Assembly (NCBI GenBank): GCA_022764165.1
Contig: JALERM010000106.1
Coordinates: forward strand, 1 to 36,660
Reading direction: 5' to 3'
Origin: Eubacterium sp.
GTDB taxonomy: Bacteria; Bacillota; Clostridia; Lachnospirales; Lachnospiraceae
DNA: 36,660 nt
Under the pieces are notes generated by a model, which was not told where the DNA came from, searched no databases, and saw nothing but the letters and a program-made list of their open reading frames with translations. Below are positions 1 to 9,846 of the stretch, piece by piece (position 1 is the first letter of the stretch; the number at the start of each line of letters is the position of its first letter). The position numbers were made by a program, and so were the translations under genes.

Positions 1-27
1 CTGACATGCGCAATGACCACAATTCAT
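1..27 (-). CDS. 5' end of a minus-strand gene, product unknown (partial)
   Basis: Reading leftward, AAGGAG at 43-38 is followed after 10 nt by an ATG at 27. The nine codons left in the window read MNCGHCACQ, Cys/His-rich like a small metal-binding site. The remainder is outside the window, so no function can be given. The spacing makes it a plausible real start, but nine codons prove little. Confidence 0.35.
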
Positions 28-384
28 AAGAAATAATCTCCTTATGTTTTCTTCTTATCATAATATGCGGATCAACAAATCCTGTGAAAGTCTCACTTGA
101 TTAGATAGAGTTTTTTCTTATCTTTTGAATATGTTATGAACTTCAGGACTTCTCTCAGAAGACTTTTTCTTGAGTATAGGCTACAAATCCCAGAAACCAA
201 TGATATAGCCTATAAAAATCAAAAAAAAGATAGGATGGAAATCATAACAGCAACCATTGGAGCCTATCGAAAACGAAAAAAGGCAGGAGAAAAATCCGAA
301 AACTAATCAATGAAGCCTACCAAAAGATAGAAGGCAGGACAGAAGCCCACATAACAAGCATCTGAACCGGACAGGGTTCTGTCC
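28..384. other. gene-poor stretch, possible degraded coding remnant
   Basis: No convincing gene is seen in this 357-base stretch. A plus-strand frame from an ATG at 136 to a stop at 306 gives 56 residues, basic at the C-terminus, without a ribosome site. A second frame continues plausible protein-like sequence (a KLINEAYQKIEGRTEAH-like string) to a stop near 364, as if a frame had been broken near 290-305. This could be a decayed gene end or chance. The hairpin at 369-384 closes the region. Confidence 0.3.
369..384 (-). terminator. small hairpin at the 3' end of the DUF4143 ATPase gene
   Basis: A perfect 6-bp stem (GGACAG/CTGTCC) with a GGTT loop directly abuts the stop codon at 385-387 of the minus-strand ATPase gene. 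There is no clear T-run on the minus strand, so termination is uncertain. It may be a dispersed GGGACAG-type hairpin instead. Confidence 0.35.
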
Positions 385-1677
385 CTATATACAAAATACT
401 GCATACAACGGTACTGATTTTATCTGATCAACCATCCCAAAATTCCTTGTAGAAATCCGAATACTGTATATCGGATGATATTTTTCTCTGTAAACCTTCA
501 GACTTTTCGCTTTCACATGATCTCCTGCCTTACACTCTACAGGAATCACATGATTATCTTTGATAATCAGGAAGTCAACTTCTGCAGAACCTTCAGACCC
601 CCAATAAAGTAATTCATATCCATTGGATCTGAGAGCACATGCCACATAGTTTTCCGCAAAAATTCCACGAAAATGATCTGCTTCATTCCCCAGCAGTCTT
701 TCCAGATTCATCCCTGTTCTTGCAGACATGATTCCCGTATCACTGTAATATAATTTAAATGCTGTCAGATCCAAAAAGGCAGAAGGCGGCATAAACCCCT
801 GCGTGCATTTTACACACTTGTTCACAATGCCTGCACGAATCAGCCAGTCGATGGATTCTCCATACTGTGATGCACGCGCCCCACTTTTAATCAGTTTATA
901 CTGAAATTTTTTAGATTCCTTCGCCAGTTGTGACGGCAGCGAATCATACGCTGCAAAAATTTTAACTGACTCCCCAGGCAGTGCATATTTTGCCATATCT
1001 GCAATATAAGAATCCAACAGCATCTGTCTGATTTCCTGTTGACTCAATGTGGCGGAAGATGTAATCTCCGCAAGCACTGCAGCCGGCATTCCTCCGATAA
1101 TACAGTAATTGTTATACTCGAATAATGCTTCTTTGTGTATCATCTCATCCACCGGCCGATTATTTTCAAAATGTGCACGAATCGTCTCAGCAAGTATTTC
1201 TTTTCCCTTAGCCCATAAAAACTCCTCAAAGTCCATAGGATACATACTTTCCATCTGTATTTTTCCTACCGGAAACGAAAACTGTTCTCTCTTTAAAGCC
1301 ACCCCAAGCAGACTTCCCGCAGCAATCACAGGATATTCCGGAGCCTCTTCCGCAAAGTATTTCAAAGAAGTCAAAGCTCTTTCACACATCTGAATCTCAT
1401 CAAATATAATCAGAGTTTCATCCGGTATAATCTTAGTCTGATAATACTTTTCCAAAATTCCGATGATTGTCTCAGCGTGAATATCAGTTTCAAAATAACT
1501 TCCGATTTTCCTGTCTGCTTCAAAATTTACATATACTGTACTTTTAAAACACTCTGCACCCAGTTCCCGCATTACATACGTTTTTCCCACCTGACGTGCA
1601 CCTGACAAAAGCAGAGGCAGACGAGAATTCTCTTTTTCTCTCCATTTCACAAGAGTATCCATAATCTTTCTTTTCAT
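385..1677 (-). CDS. AAA family ATPase with DUF4143 C-terminal domain
   Basis: This 430-residue protein belongs to the AAA_14/DUF4143 family of stand-alone prokaryotic ATPases. Its substrate is unknown, though related genes are common in accessory regions. A Walker A motif GARQVGKT lies at residues 26-33 and a Walker B LIIFDE at 89-94. The C-terminal part holds the DUF4143 region, with an EVDFLI...VECKAGD pattern typical of its PD-(D/E)xK-like fold. The ATG at 1677 has a GGAG about 8 nt upstream. It stands alone, with gene-poor sequence on both sides and no toxin or antitoxin partner visible. The family call is firm; the biological role is not known. Confidence 0.88.
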   Translation of the reverse strand: MKRKIMDTLVKWREKENSRLPLLLSGARQVGKTYVMRELGAECFKSTVYVNFEADRKIGSYFETDIHAETIIGILEKYYQTKIIPDETLIIFDEIQMCERALTSLKYFAEEAPEYPVIAAGSLLGVALKREQFSFPVGKIQMESMYPMDFEEFLWAKGKEILAETIRAHFENNRPVDEMIHKEALFEYNNYCIIGGMPAAVLAEITSSATLSQQEIRQMLLDSYIADMAKYALPGESVKIFAAYDSLPSQLAKESKKFQYKLIKSGARASQYGESIDWLIRAGIVNKCVKCTQGFMPPSAFLDLTAFKLYYSDTGIMSARTGMNLERLLGNEADHFRGIFAENYVACALRSNGYELLYWGSEGSAEVDFLIIKDNHVIPVECKAGDHVKAKSLKVYREKYHPIYSIRISTRNFGMVDQIKSVPLYAVFCI

Positions 1678-1869
1678 TCACACCACTCCGCTATTCATAT
1701 TCATTGTATTTACCTTCTCTTTCTCTTATTTTATTACTCCTCTTCCCTTTCGTCAAGATTAGTGTACAAAATCACATTATTTCATTGGTATAAATGTTTT
1801 ATTCCCCATAATATCCAGTATCAACTCCGGGAATATCTGCAGAATCTGCTTTCTGTTCTTTCCTTCCAG

Positions 1870-1895
1870 TTCAAGTACGCCTCGGCGTACTTGAA
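1870..1895. repeat. perfect 12-bp palindrome
   Basis: The arms TTCAAGTACGCC and GGCGTACTTGAA are separated by only two bases. No T-run follows on either strand, so it does not look like a terminator. It could be a protein-binding site or a dispersed palindromic element. Confidence 0.5.
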
Positions 1896-2017
1896 TATGC
1901 GACCTTGTTGTACTTGTTCTGTCACTCAGCTATATTCCAATTCACCGGATTTCTTATTCACTGCTGACTGTTGTGCTGTCAGGTCAGATTATCGGATGGA
2001 TGCAGAAAATATAATGA

Positions 2018-2054
2018 ACAGGGGGACATTATATCAGGCATAATGTCCCCCTGT
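2018..2054 (-). terminator. 15-bp perfect hairpin after gltD
   Basis: The arms 2018-2032 and 2040-2054 (ACAGGGGGACATTAT and its complement) pair perfectly around a 7-nt loop. The hairpin lies 21 nt past the gltD stop codon. The T-run on the minus strand is weak. It is the likely 3' end of the pyrG-gltB-gltD transcript, and a member of a repeated GGGGAC hairpin family is an alternative. Confidence 0.6.
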
Positions 2055-2075
2055 CTTCTTTCTGCTTTATCCAAC

Positions 2076-3560
2076 CTACAGATTTGTATATCCCATCAGT
2101 GATTCATCCACAGCTCTTGCTGCCTGGCGTCCTTCCTGGATGGCCCACACGACCAGTGACTGGCCTCTGTGCATGTCACCGGCAACGAAGACACCGGGAA
2201 CGCTTGTCTCGTATCCGCCCTCTGCGGTCTGGACATTCGTGCGGGGATTCAGGGCTGTCTGGAATGCGTCTGTCACGTATTTCTGGCTTCCCAGGAATCC
2301 GGCTGCGATCAGAACCAGCTGAGCGTCAATGGTTTTCTCAGAACCTTCTACCGGTACCATCATCATTCTTCCGGATTTTTCATCTTTTTTAGATTCCAGG
2401 CTGACGATGACGGCTTTCTTTACATTACCATTCTTATCTTTGATAAATTCTTTTACCGTTGTCTGATAAACACGTGGGTCATGACCGAATACTGCAATGG
2501 CCTCTTCCTGGCCGTAATCGGTTTTCAGTACCTTCGGCCACTCCGGCCACGGATTGGACGGAGTACGTTCTGCCGGAGGTTTCGGCATCATTTCCAGCTG
2601 GGTCACGGATTTTGCTCCCAGACGGACAGCAGTTCCCACACAGTCATTACCGGTATCGCCGCCGCCGATGACCAGTACATGTTTTCCTTTTGCATTGACA
2701 AAGTTACCATCTTTCAGGTCAGAGTCCAGCAGGCTCTTAGTTACGGAACCCAGATAATCAACAGCAAAGAAAATATTGCCGCTGTCACGGCCCGGAACGT
2801 TGATATCACGAGGATTGGAAGCTCCGCATGCAAGAACGACACGGTCGAACTGCTTTCTCAGTTCCTCTGCGGTGATATCTTTTCCCACATCTACAGATGT
2901 CTTAAATACCACACCTTCCTCTTCCATCAATTTGATTCTTCGATCCAGTACCTTTTTGTCCAGTTTCATGTTCGGAATTCCATAACGGAGAAGTCCTCCG
3001 ATTCGATCATTCCGCTCAAATACGGTAACAAAATGACCTCTGCGGTTCAGCTGCAGAGCGGCTGCCAGTCCGGAAGGACCACTTCCAACTACTGCTACCT
3101 TTTTACCGGTTCTTACTTTCGGAATCTGAGGCTGTACCCACCCGCTGGCATAAGCATGTTCAATGATCGCACGTTCATTTTCTTTAGTTGCTACCGGTTT
3201 GCCATTGATATTGCATGTGCAGGCAGCTTCACAGAGAGCCGGGCACACACGGCTGGTAAATTCCGGAAAGCAGTGTGTTTTTGCCAGTCGCTCGTAAGCC
3301 TGTTTCCAGTTGCCGGAATATACCAGATCATTTGTTTCCGGTACCAGATTGTGCAGCGGGCAGCCGGAAGCCATTCCTGCCAGCATACCGCCGTTCTGGC
3401 AGAAGGGAACGCCGCATTCCATGCAGCGGCCTCCCTGTTTCTGCTGTTCTTCCAATGTCAGAGGAGTCCGGAATTCATTAAAATGGCGGATTCTCTCTAA
3501 CGGTGCTTCTACTTTCGCATTTTTTCTTTCAAAATCCAAAAATCCTGTTGCTTTTCCCAT
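2076..3560 (-). CDS. gltD: glutamate synthase (NADPH) small subunit
   Basis: This 494-residue subunit feeds electrons from NAD(P)H through FAD and [4Fe-4S] centres to GltB, which forms two glutamates from glutamine and 2-oxoglutarate. The N-terminal Fe-S region has GGRCMECGVPFCQNG and CPALCEAACTC cysteine clusters. The FAD motif VGSGPSGLAAA and the NAD(P)H motif VIGGGDTGND follow. The length fits the usual 480-500 residues. It starts 6 nt after the gltB stop codon, so the two are surely co-transcribed and probably coupled. Neighbour, motifs and length all agree. Confidence 0.97.
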   Translation of the reverse strand: MGKATGFLDFERKNAKVEAPLERIRHFNEFRTPLTLEEQQKQGGRCMECGVPFCQNGGMLAGMASGCPLHNLVPETNDLVYSGNWKQAYERLAKTHCFPEFTSRVCPALCEAACTCNINGKPVATKENERAIIEHAYASGWVQPQIPKVRTGKKVAVVGSGPSGLAAALQLNRRGHFVTVFERNDRIGGLLRYGIPNMKLDKKVLDRRIKLMEEEGVVFKTSVDVGKDITAEELRKQFDRVVLACGASNPRDINVPGRDSGNIFFAVDYLGSVTKSLLDSDLKDGNFVNAKGKHVLVIGGGDTGNDCVGTAVRLGAKSVTQLEMMPKPPAERTPSNPWPEWPKVLKTDYGQEEAIAVFGHDPRVYQTTVKEFIKDKNGNVKKAVIVSLESKKDEKSGRMMMVPVEGSEKTIDAQLVLIAAGFLGSQKYVTDAFQTALNPRTNVQTAEGGYETSVPGVFVAGDMHRGQSLVVWAIQEGRQAARAVDESLMGYTNL

Positions 3561-3565
3561 TTTTC

Positions 3566-6500
3566 TTACTCCTCCGTCTTCTTGGTCTGGAAACTTTCAT
3601 AAAATGCTTCCATCTGAGCCTGTTCTGTACTCATTCCCTTTTCCTCCAGTTTTGCGGAGAGGGCAATCATCTTCTTATAATCATTCGGAATAATCTTCTT
3701 GAACTTCGGCAGGTATTCTGCAAAGTTCTCCAGAATATACGCTCCTCTCTCAGATCCTGTAGCTTCCACATGCTCCTGAATCAGAGATTTCAGTTCCTGG
3801 ATATCGTATTTGTTTTCCATTTTTTCAATAGAAATCATATCCTTATTCAGGTTGCGGTACAGATGGCTGTCTTCATCCAGTACATAAGCAATACCGCCAC
3901 TCATACCGGCTGCAAAGTTCTTTCCGGTTTTTCCAAGAACCACCACACGGCCACCAGTCATATATTCACATCCGTGTTCGCCCACACCTTCTACAACGGC
4001 ATAAGCACCCGAGTTACGGACTGCAAAACGCTCACCTGCCACACCATTGATAAATACTTTACCGCTGGTGGCTCCATACAGGGCAACGTTTCCTACTATA
4101 ATATTTTCTTCTGCCTTATATCCTCTGGCTTTCGGAGGATATACTACCAATTTACCGCCGGAAAGTCCTTTTCCGAAGTAGTCATTGGTATCACCGCACA
4201 GAGTCAGAGTCAGACCTTTCGGAATAAATGCTCCAAAACTCTGTCCGCCGGCACCGGTACAGTTGACGGTAATCGTATCTTCCGGCAGTCCGGTCTTGTG
4301 CTGACGGGTGATTTCTGCTCCAAGGATTGTACCGAAAGTACGGTCCGTATTGCCGACTTTCAGATCAATGGAGGCTTTTTCTCCTTTTTCAATCGATCTT
4401 GCCAGTTTCTTCAGCAATACCTTCTCATCCAGAGTTTTCTCCAGCTGGAAGTCATAAATCTGAGAAGGCTGGAAGGTTACACACTGATCTTTTGTATACG
4501 GATTATACAGAATCTGGCTGAGATCCATCTTGGATGCCATGGCAGAATGTGCGTTTTCTTTTACTTTCAGCAGATCGCTTCTTCCTACCATCTCGTCAAT
4601 GGTATGAACACCCAGTTTTGCCATATATTCACGCAATTCCTGTGCAATAAACCGCATAAAGTTTTCTACATATTCCGGTTTTCCTTTGAAGCGTTTACGA
4701 AGTTCCGGATTCTGGGTAGCCACACCTACCGGACAGGTATCCAGGTTACATACACGCATCATCACGCAGCCCATAGTTACCAGCGGAGCGGTTGCGAAAC
4801 CAAATTCCTCAGCACCAAGAAGTGCTGCCATTGCCACATCACGGCCGCTCATCAGCTTTCCGTCTGTCTCAATACGGACACGGTTTCTCAGACCATTCTG
4901 CAGCAGTGTCTGATGGGTCTCAGCCAGACCAAGCTCCCACGGAAGTCCTGCATTATGAATCGAACTTTCCGGAGCTGCACCGGTACCTCCGTCATAGCCG
5001 GAAATCAGAATTACCTGTGCACCTGCCTTGGCAACACCTGCCGCTACGGTACCGACACCTGCCTCTGAAACAAGTTTTACAGAAATCTGTGCATATTTAT
5101 TGGCATTTTTCAGGTCGTAGATCAGCTGTGCCAAATCCTCAATGGAGTAAATATCATGGTGCGGCGGCGGGGAAATCAAACTTACACCCGGTGTAGAATG
5201 TCTTGTTTTTGCAATCCACGGGTATACTTTTCGTGCCGGCAGATGTCCGCCTTCACCCGGTTTTGCTCCCTGTGCCATCTTAATCTGAATCTCTCTTGCA
5301 CTTACCAGATAACGGCTGGTAACACCGAAACGTCCGGAAGCAACCTGCTTAATTGCTGAGCAGCGGTCTTCAGAGCTTCCTGCAGAATCCAGACGTTCAT
5401 CACTCTCACCACCCTCACCAGTATTGGATTTACCATGCAGGTGGTTCATAGCAATAGCCAGTGTCTCATGGGCTTCCTGAGAAATAGAACCATAGGACAT
5501 GGCACCTGTCTTAAAACGTTTTACAATTTCATCTACACTTTCTACTTCATCCAGCGGAATTCCAGCTTCCGGATAATTGAATTCCATCAGGCTTCGCAGA
5601 TATCCGCTCTGCTCCTGATCTACCAGAGCTGTATACTGTTTGAACATTTCATAACTTCCGGTCCATGTGGACTGCTGCAGAAGGTGAATGGTTTGCGGAT
5701 TGTAGCGATGCTCTTCGCCTCCGCTTCTTCTCTTATGTTTTCCAAGGCTGTTCAGCGTCAGATCCGTCTCCAGACCCAGTGGATCAAAAGCATGGGAATG
5801 ACGATCATCCACCTGACGGGCAATATCATCCATAGTAATACCGCCCACACGGCTTACAGTACCTGAGAAATATTCATCAACCACTTCCTGAGAAATACCG
5901 ATTGCCTCGAAAATCTTGGCTCCCTGGTAAGACTGGATGGTGGAAATACCCATCTTGGATGCAATTTTAACAATTCCATGAAGGACTGCTGCATTATAAT
6001 CATCCACTGCTGCATAATAATCTTTATCCAGCAGATGTTCTTCAATCAATTCCTGAATCGTATCCTGTGCCAGATACGGGTTGACTGCACAGGCACCATA
6101 ACCCAGAAGGGTTGCAAAATGATGCACTTCTCTTGGTTCTCCGGATTCCAGGATTAATGCCAGCGAAGTCTGTTTTTTCGTATTAACCAGATGCTGATGA
6201 ACAGCGGATACAGCCAGCAGTGACGGAATCGGCACATGGTTTTCATCCACACCACGGTCAGACAGAACAAGAATATTGGCACCGTCTTTGTATGCTTTAT
6301 CCACTTCCACAAACAGACGGTCAATGGCTCTCTCCAGTTTGGTACTCTTATAATAAGTAATCGGAACTACCGCAACCTGGAAACCATCCACTTTCATTTC
6401 CTTAATTTTCAGCATATCCGTATTGGTCAGAATCGGATTGCGGATTTTCAGCACCTGACAGTTTTCAGCCTTTTCTTCCAGAAGGTTACCTTTCTTGCCT

Positions 6501-8107
6501 ACATAAACCGTAGTACTGGTAACAATTTCCTCACGGATCGCATCAATCGGCGGATTCGTTACCTGTGCAAATAACTGTTTGAAGTAATCAAATAATGGAC
6601 GATGTTTCTCGGAGAGAACCGCCAATGGGGTATCCACTCCCATGGCTGCAATGGATTCTCCACCATTCAATGCCATATTACGGATGGAATTCTTATATTC
6701 TTCATACGTATAACCAAAAGCTTTCTGGAGACGTTTTCTCATTTTGTCGTCATACTCTTCCACACGTTTATTCGGGATTTTCAGACTTTTCAGTTCCACC
6801 AGATTACTGTCCAGCCATTCACCATAAGGCTGTTTGGTTGTATACATTTCTTTCAGTTCTTCATCGTGATAGATTTTTCCTTTTGTAGTATCTACCAGCA
6901 GCATTTTGCCCGGATGCAGGCGTTCTTTCAGAACAATATCTTCTTCCGGCACATCCAGCACACCTACTTCGGACGCCAGAATCAGATCACCATTTTTCAT
7001 TACATAATAACGGGAAGGACGAAGTCCGTTTCTGTCCAGTACGGCTCCAATCAGATCACCATCGGAAAATACGATGGATGCAGGACCATCCCACGGCTCC
7101 ATCATGGTTGCATAATACTGGTAGAAGTCTCTTTCATCCTGAGAAAGTGTCTGGTTGTTAGCCCACGGCTCCGGAATCGTGATCATCATGGCAAGGGGCA
7201 GCTCCATACCGCTCATTACCAGGAATTCCAGAGTATTATCAAGCATGGCAGAGTCAGAACCTCTGGTATCTACCACCGGAAGGACTTTGTGCAGAGAGTC
7301 TTTCAGTTTGCTTGACTCCATGGTTTCTTCACGGGCCAGCATCTTATCCGCATTACCACGGATGGTATTGATTTCACCGTTATGTACAATAAAACGGTTC
7401 GGATGTGCTCTCTCCCAGCTTGGATTCGTATTGGTACTGAAACGGGAATGAACCATAGCAATCGCTGACTCATAATCCACATCCTGCAGATCGCCAAAGA
7501 ACGTTCTCAGCTGATCTACCAGGAACATACCTTTATATACGATGGTACGGCTGGACATGGAAACTACATAGGTATTATCATTACTCTGTTCAAATACTCT
7601 TCTTGCAATATACAGTTTCCTGTCAAACTCCAGCCCCTTTTCCACCTGATCCGGTTTTTTGATAAATGCCTGCATGATATACGGCATACATTCTTTTGCC
7701 TTATGTCCCAGAACCTGTGGATGCACCGGAACATCTCTGTAGCCCAAAAGTTCCAGTCCCTCTTTTTCCACAATGATTTCAAACATTTTCTTAGCCTGAT
7801 TACGTTTCAGCTCATTCTGAGGGAAGAACAACTGTGCAATACCGTATTCTCTCTCTCCGCCGATGGCAATTCCCAGTTTTTCACATTCCTTTTTAAAGAA
7901 TTTGTGGGAAATCTGCAGAAGAATACCTACACCATCACCGGTTTTTCCTTCCGCATCTTTACCTGCTCTGTGTTCCAGATTTTCTACGATTTTCAGTGCA
8001 TTTTCCACTGTCTGATGGCTTTTTACACCTTTGCTGTTTACTACGGCACCGATACCGCAGTTATCATGTTCAAATTGCTGCCGATATAATCCATGATTTT
8101 TATTCAT
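3566..8107 (-). CDS. gltB: glutamate synthase (GOGAT) large subunit
   Basis: This large subunit of about 1513 residues hydrolyses glutamine and channels ammonia to 2-oxoglutarate on FMN. I chose ATG 8107, not the upstream GTG at 8125, because GAGGAG lies 8 nt before it. Then the nucleophile Cys of DNCGIG is residue 17, which implies a 16-residue propeptide cleaved as in known GltB proteins. The class II amidotransferase domain is followed by the central and FMN domains. The 3Fe-4S cluster motif CVMMRVCNLDTCPVGVATQ lies near residues 1110-1125, and the C-terminal glycine-rich beta-helix (GAGGQSFGAF) follows. It begins 14 nt after the pyrG stop, so pyrG-gltB-gltD reads as one operon. Confidence 0.97.
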   Translation of the reverse strand: MNKNHGLYRQQFEHDNCGIGAVVNSKGVKSHQTVENALKIVENLEHRAGKDAEGKTGDGVGILLQISHKFFKKECEKLGIAIGGEREYGIAQLFFPQNELKRNQAKKMFEIIVEKEGLELLGYRDVPVHPQVLGHKAKECMPYIMQAFIKKPDQVEKGLEFDRKLYIARRVFEQSNDNTYVVSMSSRTIVYKGMFLVDQLRTFFGDLQDVDYESAIAMVHSRFSTNTNPSWERAHPNRFIVHNGEINTIRGNADKMLAREETMESSKLKDSLHKVLPVVDTRGSDSAMLDNTLEFLVMSGMELPLAMMITIPEPWANNQTLSQDERDFYQYYATMMEPWDGPASIVFSDGDLIGAVLDRNGLRPSRYYVMKNGDLILASEVGVLDVPEEDIVLKERLHPGKMLLVDTTKGKIYHDEELKEMYTTKQPYGEWLDSNLVELKSLKIPNKRVEEYDDKMRKRLQKAFGYTYEEYKNSIRNMALNGGESIAAMGVDTPLAVLSEKHRPLFDYFKQLFAQVTNPPIDAIREEIVTSTTVYVGKKGNLLEEKAENCQVLKIRNPILTNTDMLKIKEMKVDGFQVAVVPITYYKSTKLERAIDRLFVEVDKAYKDGANILVLSDRGVDENHVPIPSLLAVSAVHQHLVNTKKQTSLALILESGEPREVHHFATLLGYGACAVNPYLAQDTIQELIEEHLLDKDYYAAVDDYNAAVLHGIVKIASKMGISTIQSYQGAKIFEAIGISQEVVDEYFSGTVSRVGGITMDDIARQVDDRHSHAFDPLGLETDLTLNSLGKHKRRSGGEEHRYNPQTIHLLQQSTWTGSYEMFKQYTALVDQEQSGYLRSLMEFNYPEAGIPLDEVESVDEIVKRFKTGAMSYGSISQEAHETLAIAMNHLHGKSNTGEGGESDERLDSAGSSEDRCSAIKQVASGRFGVTSRYLVSAREIQIKMAQGAKPGEGGHLPARKVYPWIAKTRHSTPGVSLISPPPHHDIYSIEDLAQLIYDLKNANKYAQISVKLVSEAGVGTVAAGVAKAGAQVILISGYDGGTGAAPESSIHNAGLPWELGLAETHQTLLQNGLRNRVRIETDGKLMSGRDVAMAALLGAEEFGFATAPLVTMGCVMMRVCNLDTCPVGVATQNPELRKRFKGKPEYVENFMRFIAQELREYMAKLGVHTIDEMVGRSDLLKVKENAHSAMASKMDLSQILYNPYTKDQCVTFQPSQIYDFQLEKTLDEKVLLKKLARSIEKGEKASIDLKVGNTDRTFGTILGAEITRQHKTGLPEDTITVNCTGAGGQSFGAFIPKGLTLTLCGDTNDYFGKGLSGGKLVVYPPKARGYKAEENIIVGNVALYGATSGKVFINGVAGERFAVRNSGAYAVVEGVGEHGCEYMTGGRVVVLGKTGKNFAAGMSGGIAYVLDEDSHLYRNLNKDMISIEKMENKYDIQELKSLIQEHVEATGSERGAYILENFAEYLPKFKKIIPNDYKKMIALSAKLEEKGMSTEQAQMEAFYESFQTKKTEE

Positions 8108-8121
8108 AACATGTTCTCCTC

Positions 8122-9726
8122 TCACTGGTTATATTCCACTGCTGCCTCTATCAGACCACGAAACAGCGGATGTGCACGGTTTGGTCTTGATTTCAGTTCC
8201 GGATGTCCCTGTGTACCCACAAAATACGGATGATCTGCCAGTTCCAGCATCTCAACAATCCGGCCATCCGGTGAAATACCGGACAATACCATTCCATGTT
8301 GCTCCAGTTCTTCTCGATAATCGTTATTTACCTCATAGCGATGGCGATGACGCTCGCTGATTTCTTTTGTTCCATATAATTTCTGTGCTGTGCTTCCATC
8401 TTTCAGCACACAGGGGTAAGCTCCCAGCCGAAGGGTACCGCCCAGATTAACCACACCGTTCTGTTCCGGCATCAGCGCTATCACCGGATGTTTGGTCTCC
8501 GGATCCAGTTCAATACTGTTGGCATCTTCATACCCCAGTATATGACGGGCATATTCTACAATTGCCATCTGCATTCCCAGACAGATTCCAAGGAAAGGAA
8601 TCTTCTGTTCTCTTGCATACTGAATCGCTGTAATTTTTCCCTCGGTTCCTCTGGTTCCGAATCCTCCCGGCACCAGAATTCCATCAACGCCTTTCAATAC
8701 CTGTGCCACATTTTCTTTGTTCACTTCTTCGGAATCCACCCAGCGGATCTTTACATTGGCATGGGCGGCTATTCCTCCGTGTTTCAACGCTTCTGCCACA
8801 CTCAGATATGCATCGTGAAGCTGAATATATTTTCCTACCATGGCAATCTCCACATCTGTTTCCGGATGACGGAGACTGTTCACCATCTCTTTCCAGTCTC
8901 TCAGATCCGGTTCCGGACACGGGATTTTCAGAGATTCACAGACCACCTGAGCCAGATTTTCTTTTTCCATGGCAAGAGGAGCTTCATATAAATATTCTAC
9001 ATCCAGATTCTGCAGTACATGATTCACAGGTACATTACAGAACAGGGCAATTTTTTCTTTTAATTCCTGAGGCACCGGATATTCACTTCTGCATACCAGT
9101 ACATCCGGCCAGATTCCCATGGACTGCAGTTCTTTCACACTCTGCTGTGTCGGTTTCGTCTTCATTTCACCGGAAGCCTTTAAATAAGGAATCAATGTTA
9201 CATGAATCAGAATAGCATTTTCATGTCCCACATCATGCTGAAACTGGCGGATGGCCTCCAAAAACGGCTGGCTCTCAATATCACCGGCTGTTCCACCCAC
9301 CTCGATAATAGCAATCCGATTGTCTTCCGGTCCTTTTGTCTGATAGAATCTGCTTTTTATTTCATTTGTAATATGAGGAATTACCTGAACGGTTCCTCCC
9401 CCATAATCACCGCGGCGTTCTTTCTGAAGAACTGACCAGTAGATTTTACCGGTGGTAACATTGGAGTTTTTATCAAGACTTTCATCTATAAACCTTTCAT
9501 AATGTCCCAGATCCAGGTCTGTCTCTGTTCCATCATCAGTCACAAATACTTCTCCGTGCTGAATTGGGTTCATGGTTCCCGGATCTACATTAATATAGGG
9601 ATCAAACTTCTGCATGGTCACTTTGTAACCTCTGGCCTTCAAAAGCCGCCCCAGTGATGCTGCGGTAATTCCCTTTCCCAGTCCGGAGACCACGCCTCCG
9701 GTGACAAATACATACTTGACTGCCAT
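8122..9726 (-). CDS. pyrG: CTP synthase
   Basis: CTP synthase aminates UTP to CTP using ATP and glutamine. The 534-residue protein opens with the synthetase motif [13 protein letters not shown]. It ends with a class I amidotransferase domain: VPGGFGTRG, nucleophile elbow LGICLGMQ (Cys near residue 381), and the terminal GHPE. ATG 9726 is preferred because AGGAGG at 9740-9735 is 8 nt away; an overlapping GTG at 9729 is 5 nt away. It is the first gene of an operon with gltB and gltD, which replenish the glutamate formed and drained around this reaction. A promoter and a leader terminator hairpin lie upstream. Confidence 0.97.
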   Translation of the reverse strand: MAVKYVFVTGGVVSGLGKGITAASLGRLLKARGYKVTMQKFDPYINVDPGTMNPIQHGEVFVTDDGTETDLDLGHYERFIDESLDKNSNVTTGKIYWSVLQKERRGDYGGGTVQVIPHITNEIKSRFYQTKGPEDNRIAIIEVGGTAGDIESQPFLEAIRQFQHDVGHENAILIHVTLIPYLKASGEMKTKPTQQSVKELQSMGIWPDVLVCRSEYPVPQELKEKIALFCNVPVNHVLQNLDVEYLYEAPLAMEKENLAQVVCESLKIPCPEPDLRDWKEMVNSLRHPETDVEIAMVGKYIQLHDAYLSVAEALKHGGIAAHANVKIRWVDSEEVNKENVAQVLKGVDGILVPGGFGTRGTEGKITAIQYAREQKIPFLGICLGMQMAIVEYARHILGYEDANSIELDPETKHPVIALMPEQNGVVNLGGTLRLGAYPCVLKDGSTAQKLYGTKEISERHRHRYEVNNDYREELEQHGMVLSGISPDGRIVEMLELADHPYFVGTQGHPELKSRPNRAHPLFRGLIEAAVEYNQ

Positions 9727-9784
9727 CACATTTTCCTCCTGTAAATTTCCATTTCATAAGAAATAAGACTGCTTATGAAACAAA

Positions 9785-9822
9785 AAAGGCGTCAGAAACC
9801 CTCTCAAGTTCCTGACGCCTTT
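9785..9822 (-). terminator. leader terminator (attenuator candidate) of pyrG-gltBD
   Basis: On the minus strand an 11-bp stem (AAAGGCGTCAG/CTGACGCCTTT), extendable past one mismatch, is followed by TTTTTT. It lies about 20-55 nt after the predicted promoter start and about 55 nt before pyrG. A full intrinsic terminator in a leader implies that most transcripts stop unless it is prevented. In Bacillus, pyrG is controlled by CTP through a leader terminator, but the GGGC transcript start needed for that is not visible here. Confidence 0.7.
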
Positions 9823-9846
9823 GTCATTTGCTTTTTTAATGGTAAT

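Larger units (their letters stand above)
1678..2075. other. 398-base gene-poor stretch with two strong dyads and a possible gene remnant
   Basis: The stretch holds a 12-bp palindrome (1870-1895) and a 15-bp hairpin (2018-2054). On the minus strand one frame reads protein-like to a stop near 1777 (ending ...FPELILDIMGNKTFIPMK), but it opens just after a stop near 1930 with no start or ribosome site. A plus-strand 93-residue frame (1762-2043) runs into the 2018-2054 hairpin and looks like chance. I see no intact gene. Confidence 0.45.

Noticed and set aside
1762-2043. 93-codon plus-strand frame
   Set aside because: No ribosome site, runs through a palindrome and a hairpin, and the composition is not protein-like.
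2169-5068. Long plus-strand frames (443 and 521 codons) opposite gltD and gltB
   Set aside because: They lie wholly antisense to two strongly supported genes, have no ribosome site and read as Phe/His/Cys-rich shadow sequence.
23-9780. Shared 14-mer TTCATAAGAAATAA at 23-36 and 9753-9766, each part of a CATAAG/CTTATG dyad
   Set aside because: At the left site the sequence is the ribosome-site spacer and start codon of a minus-strand gene, so the match is probably chance in AT-rich DNA.
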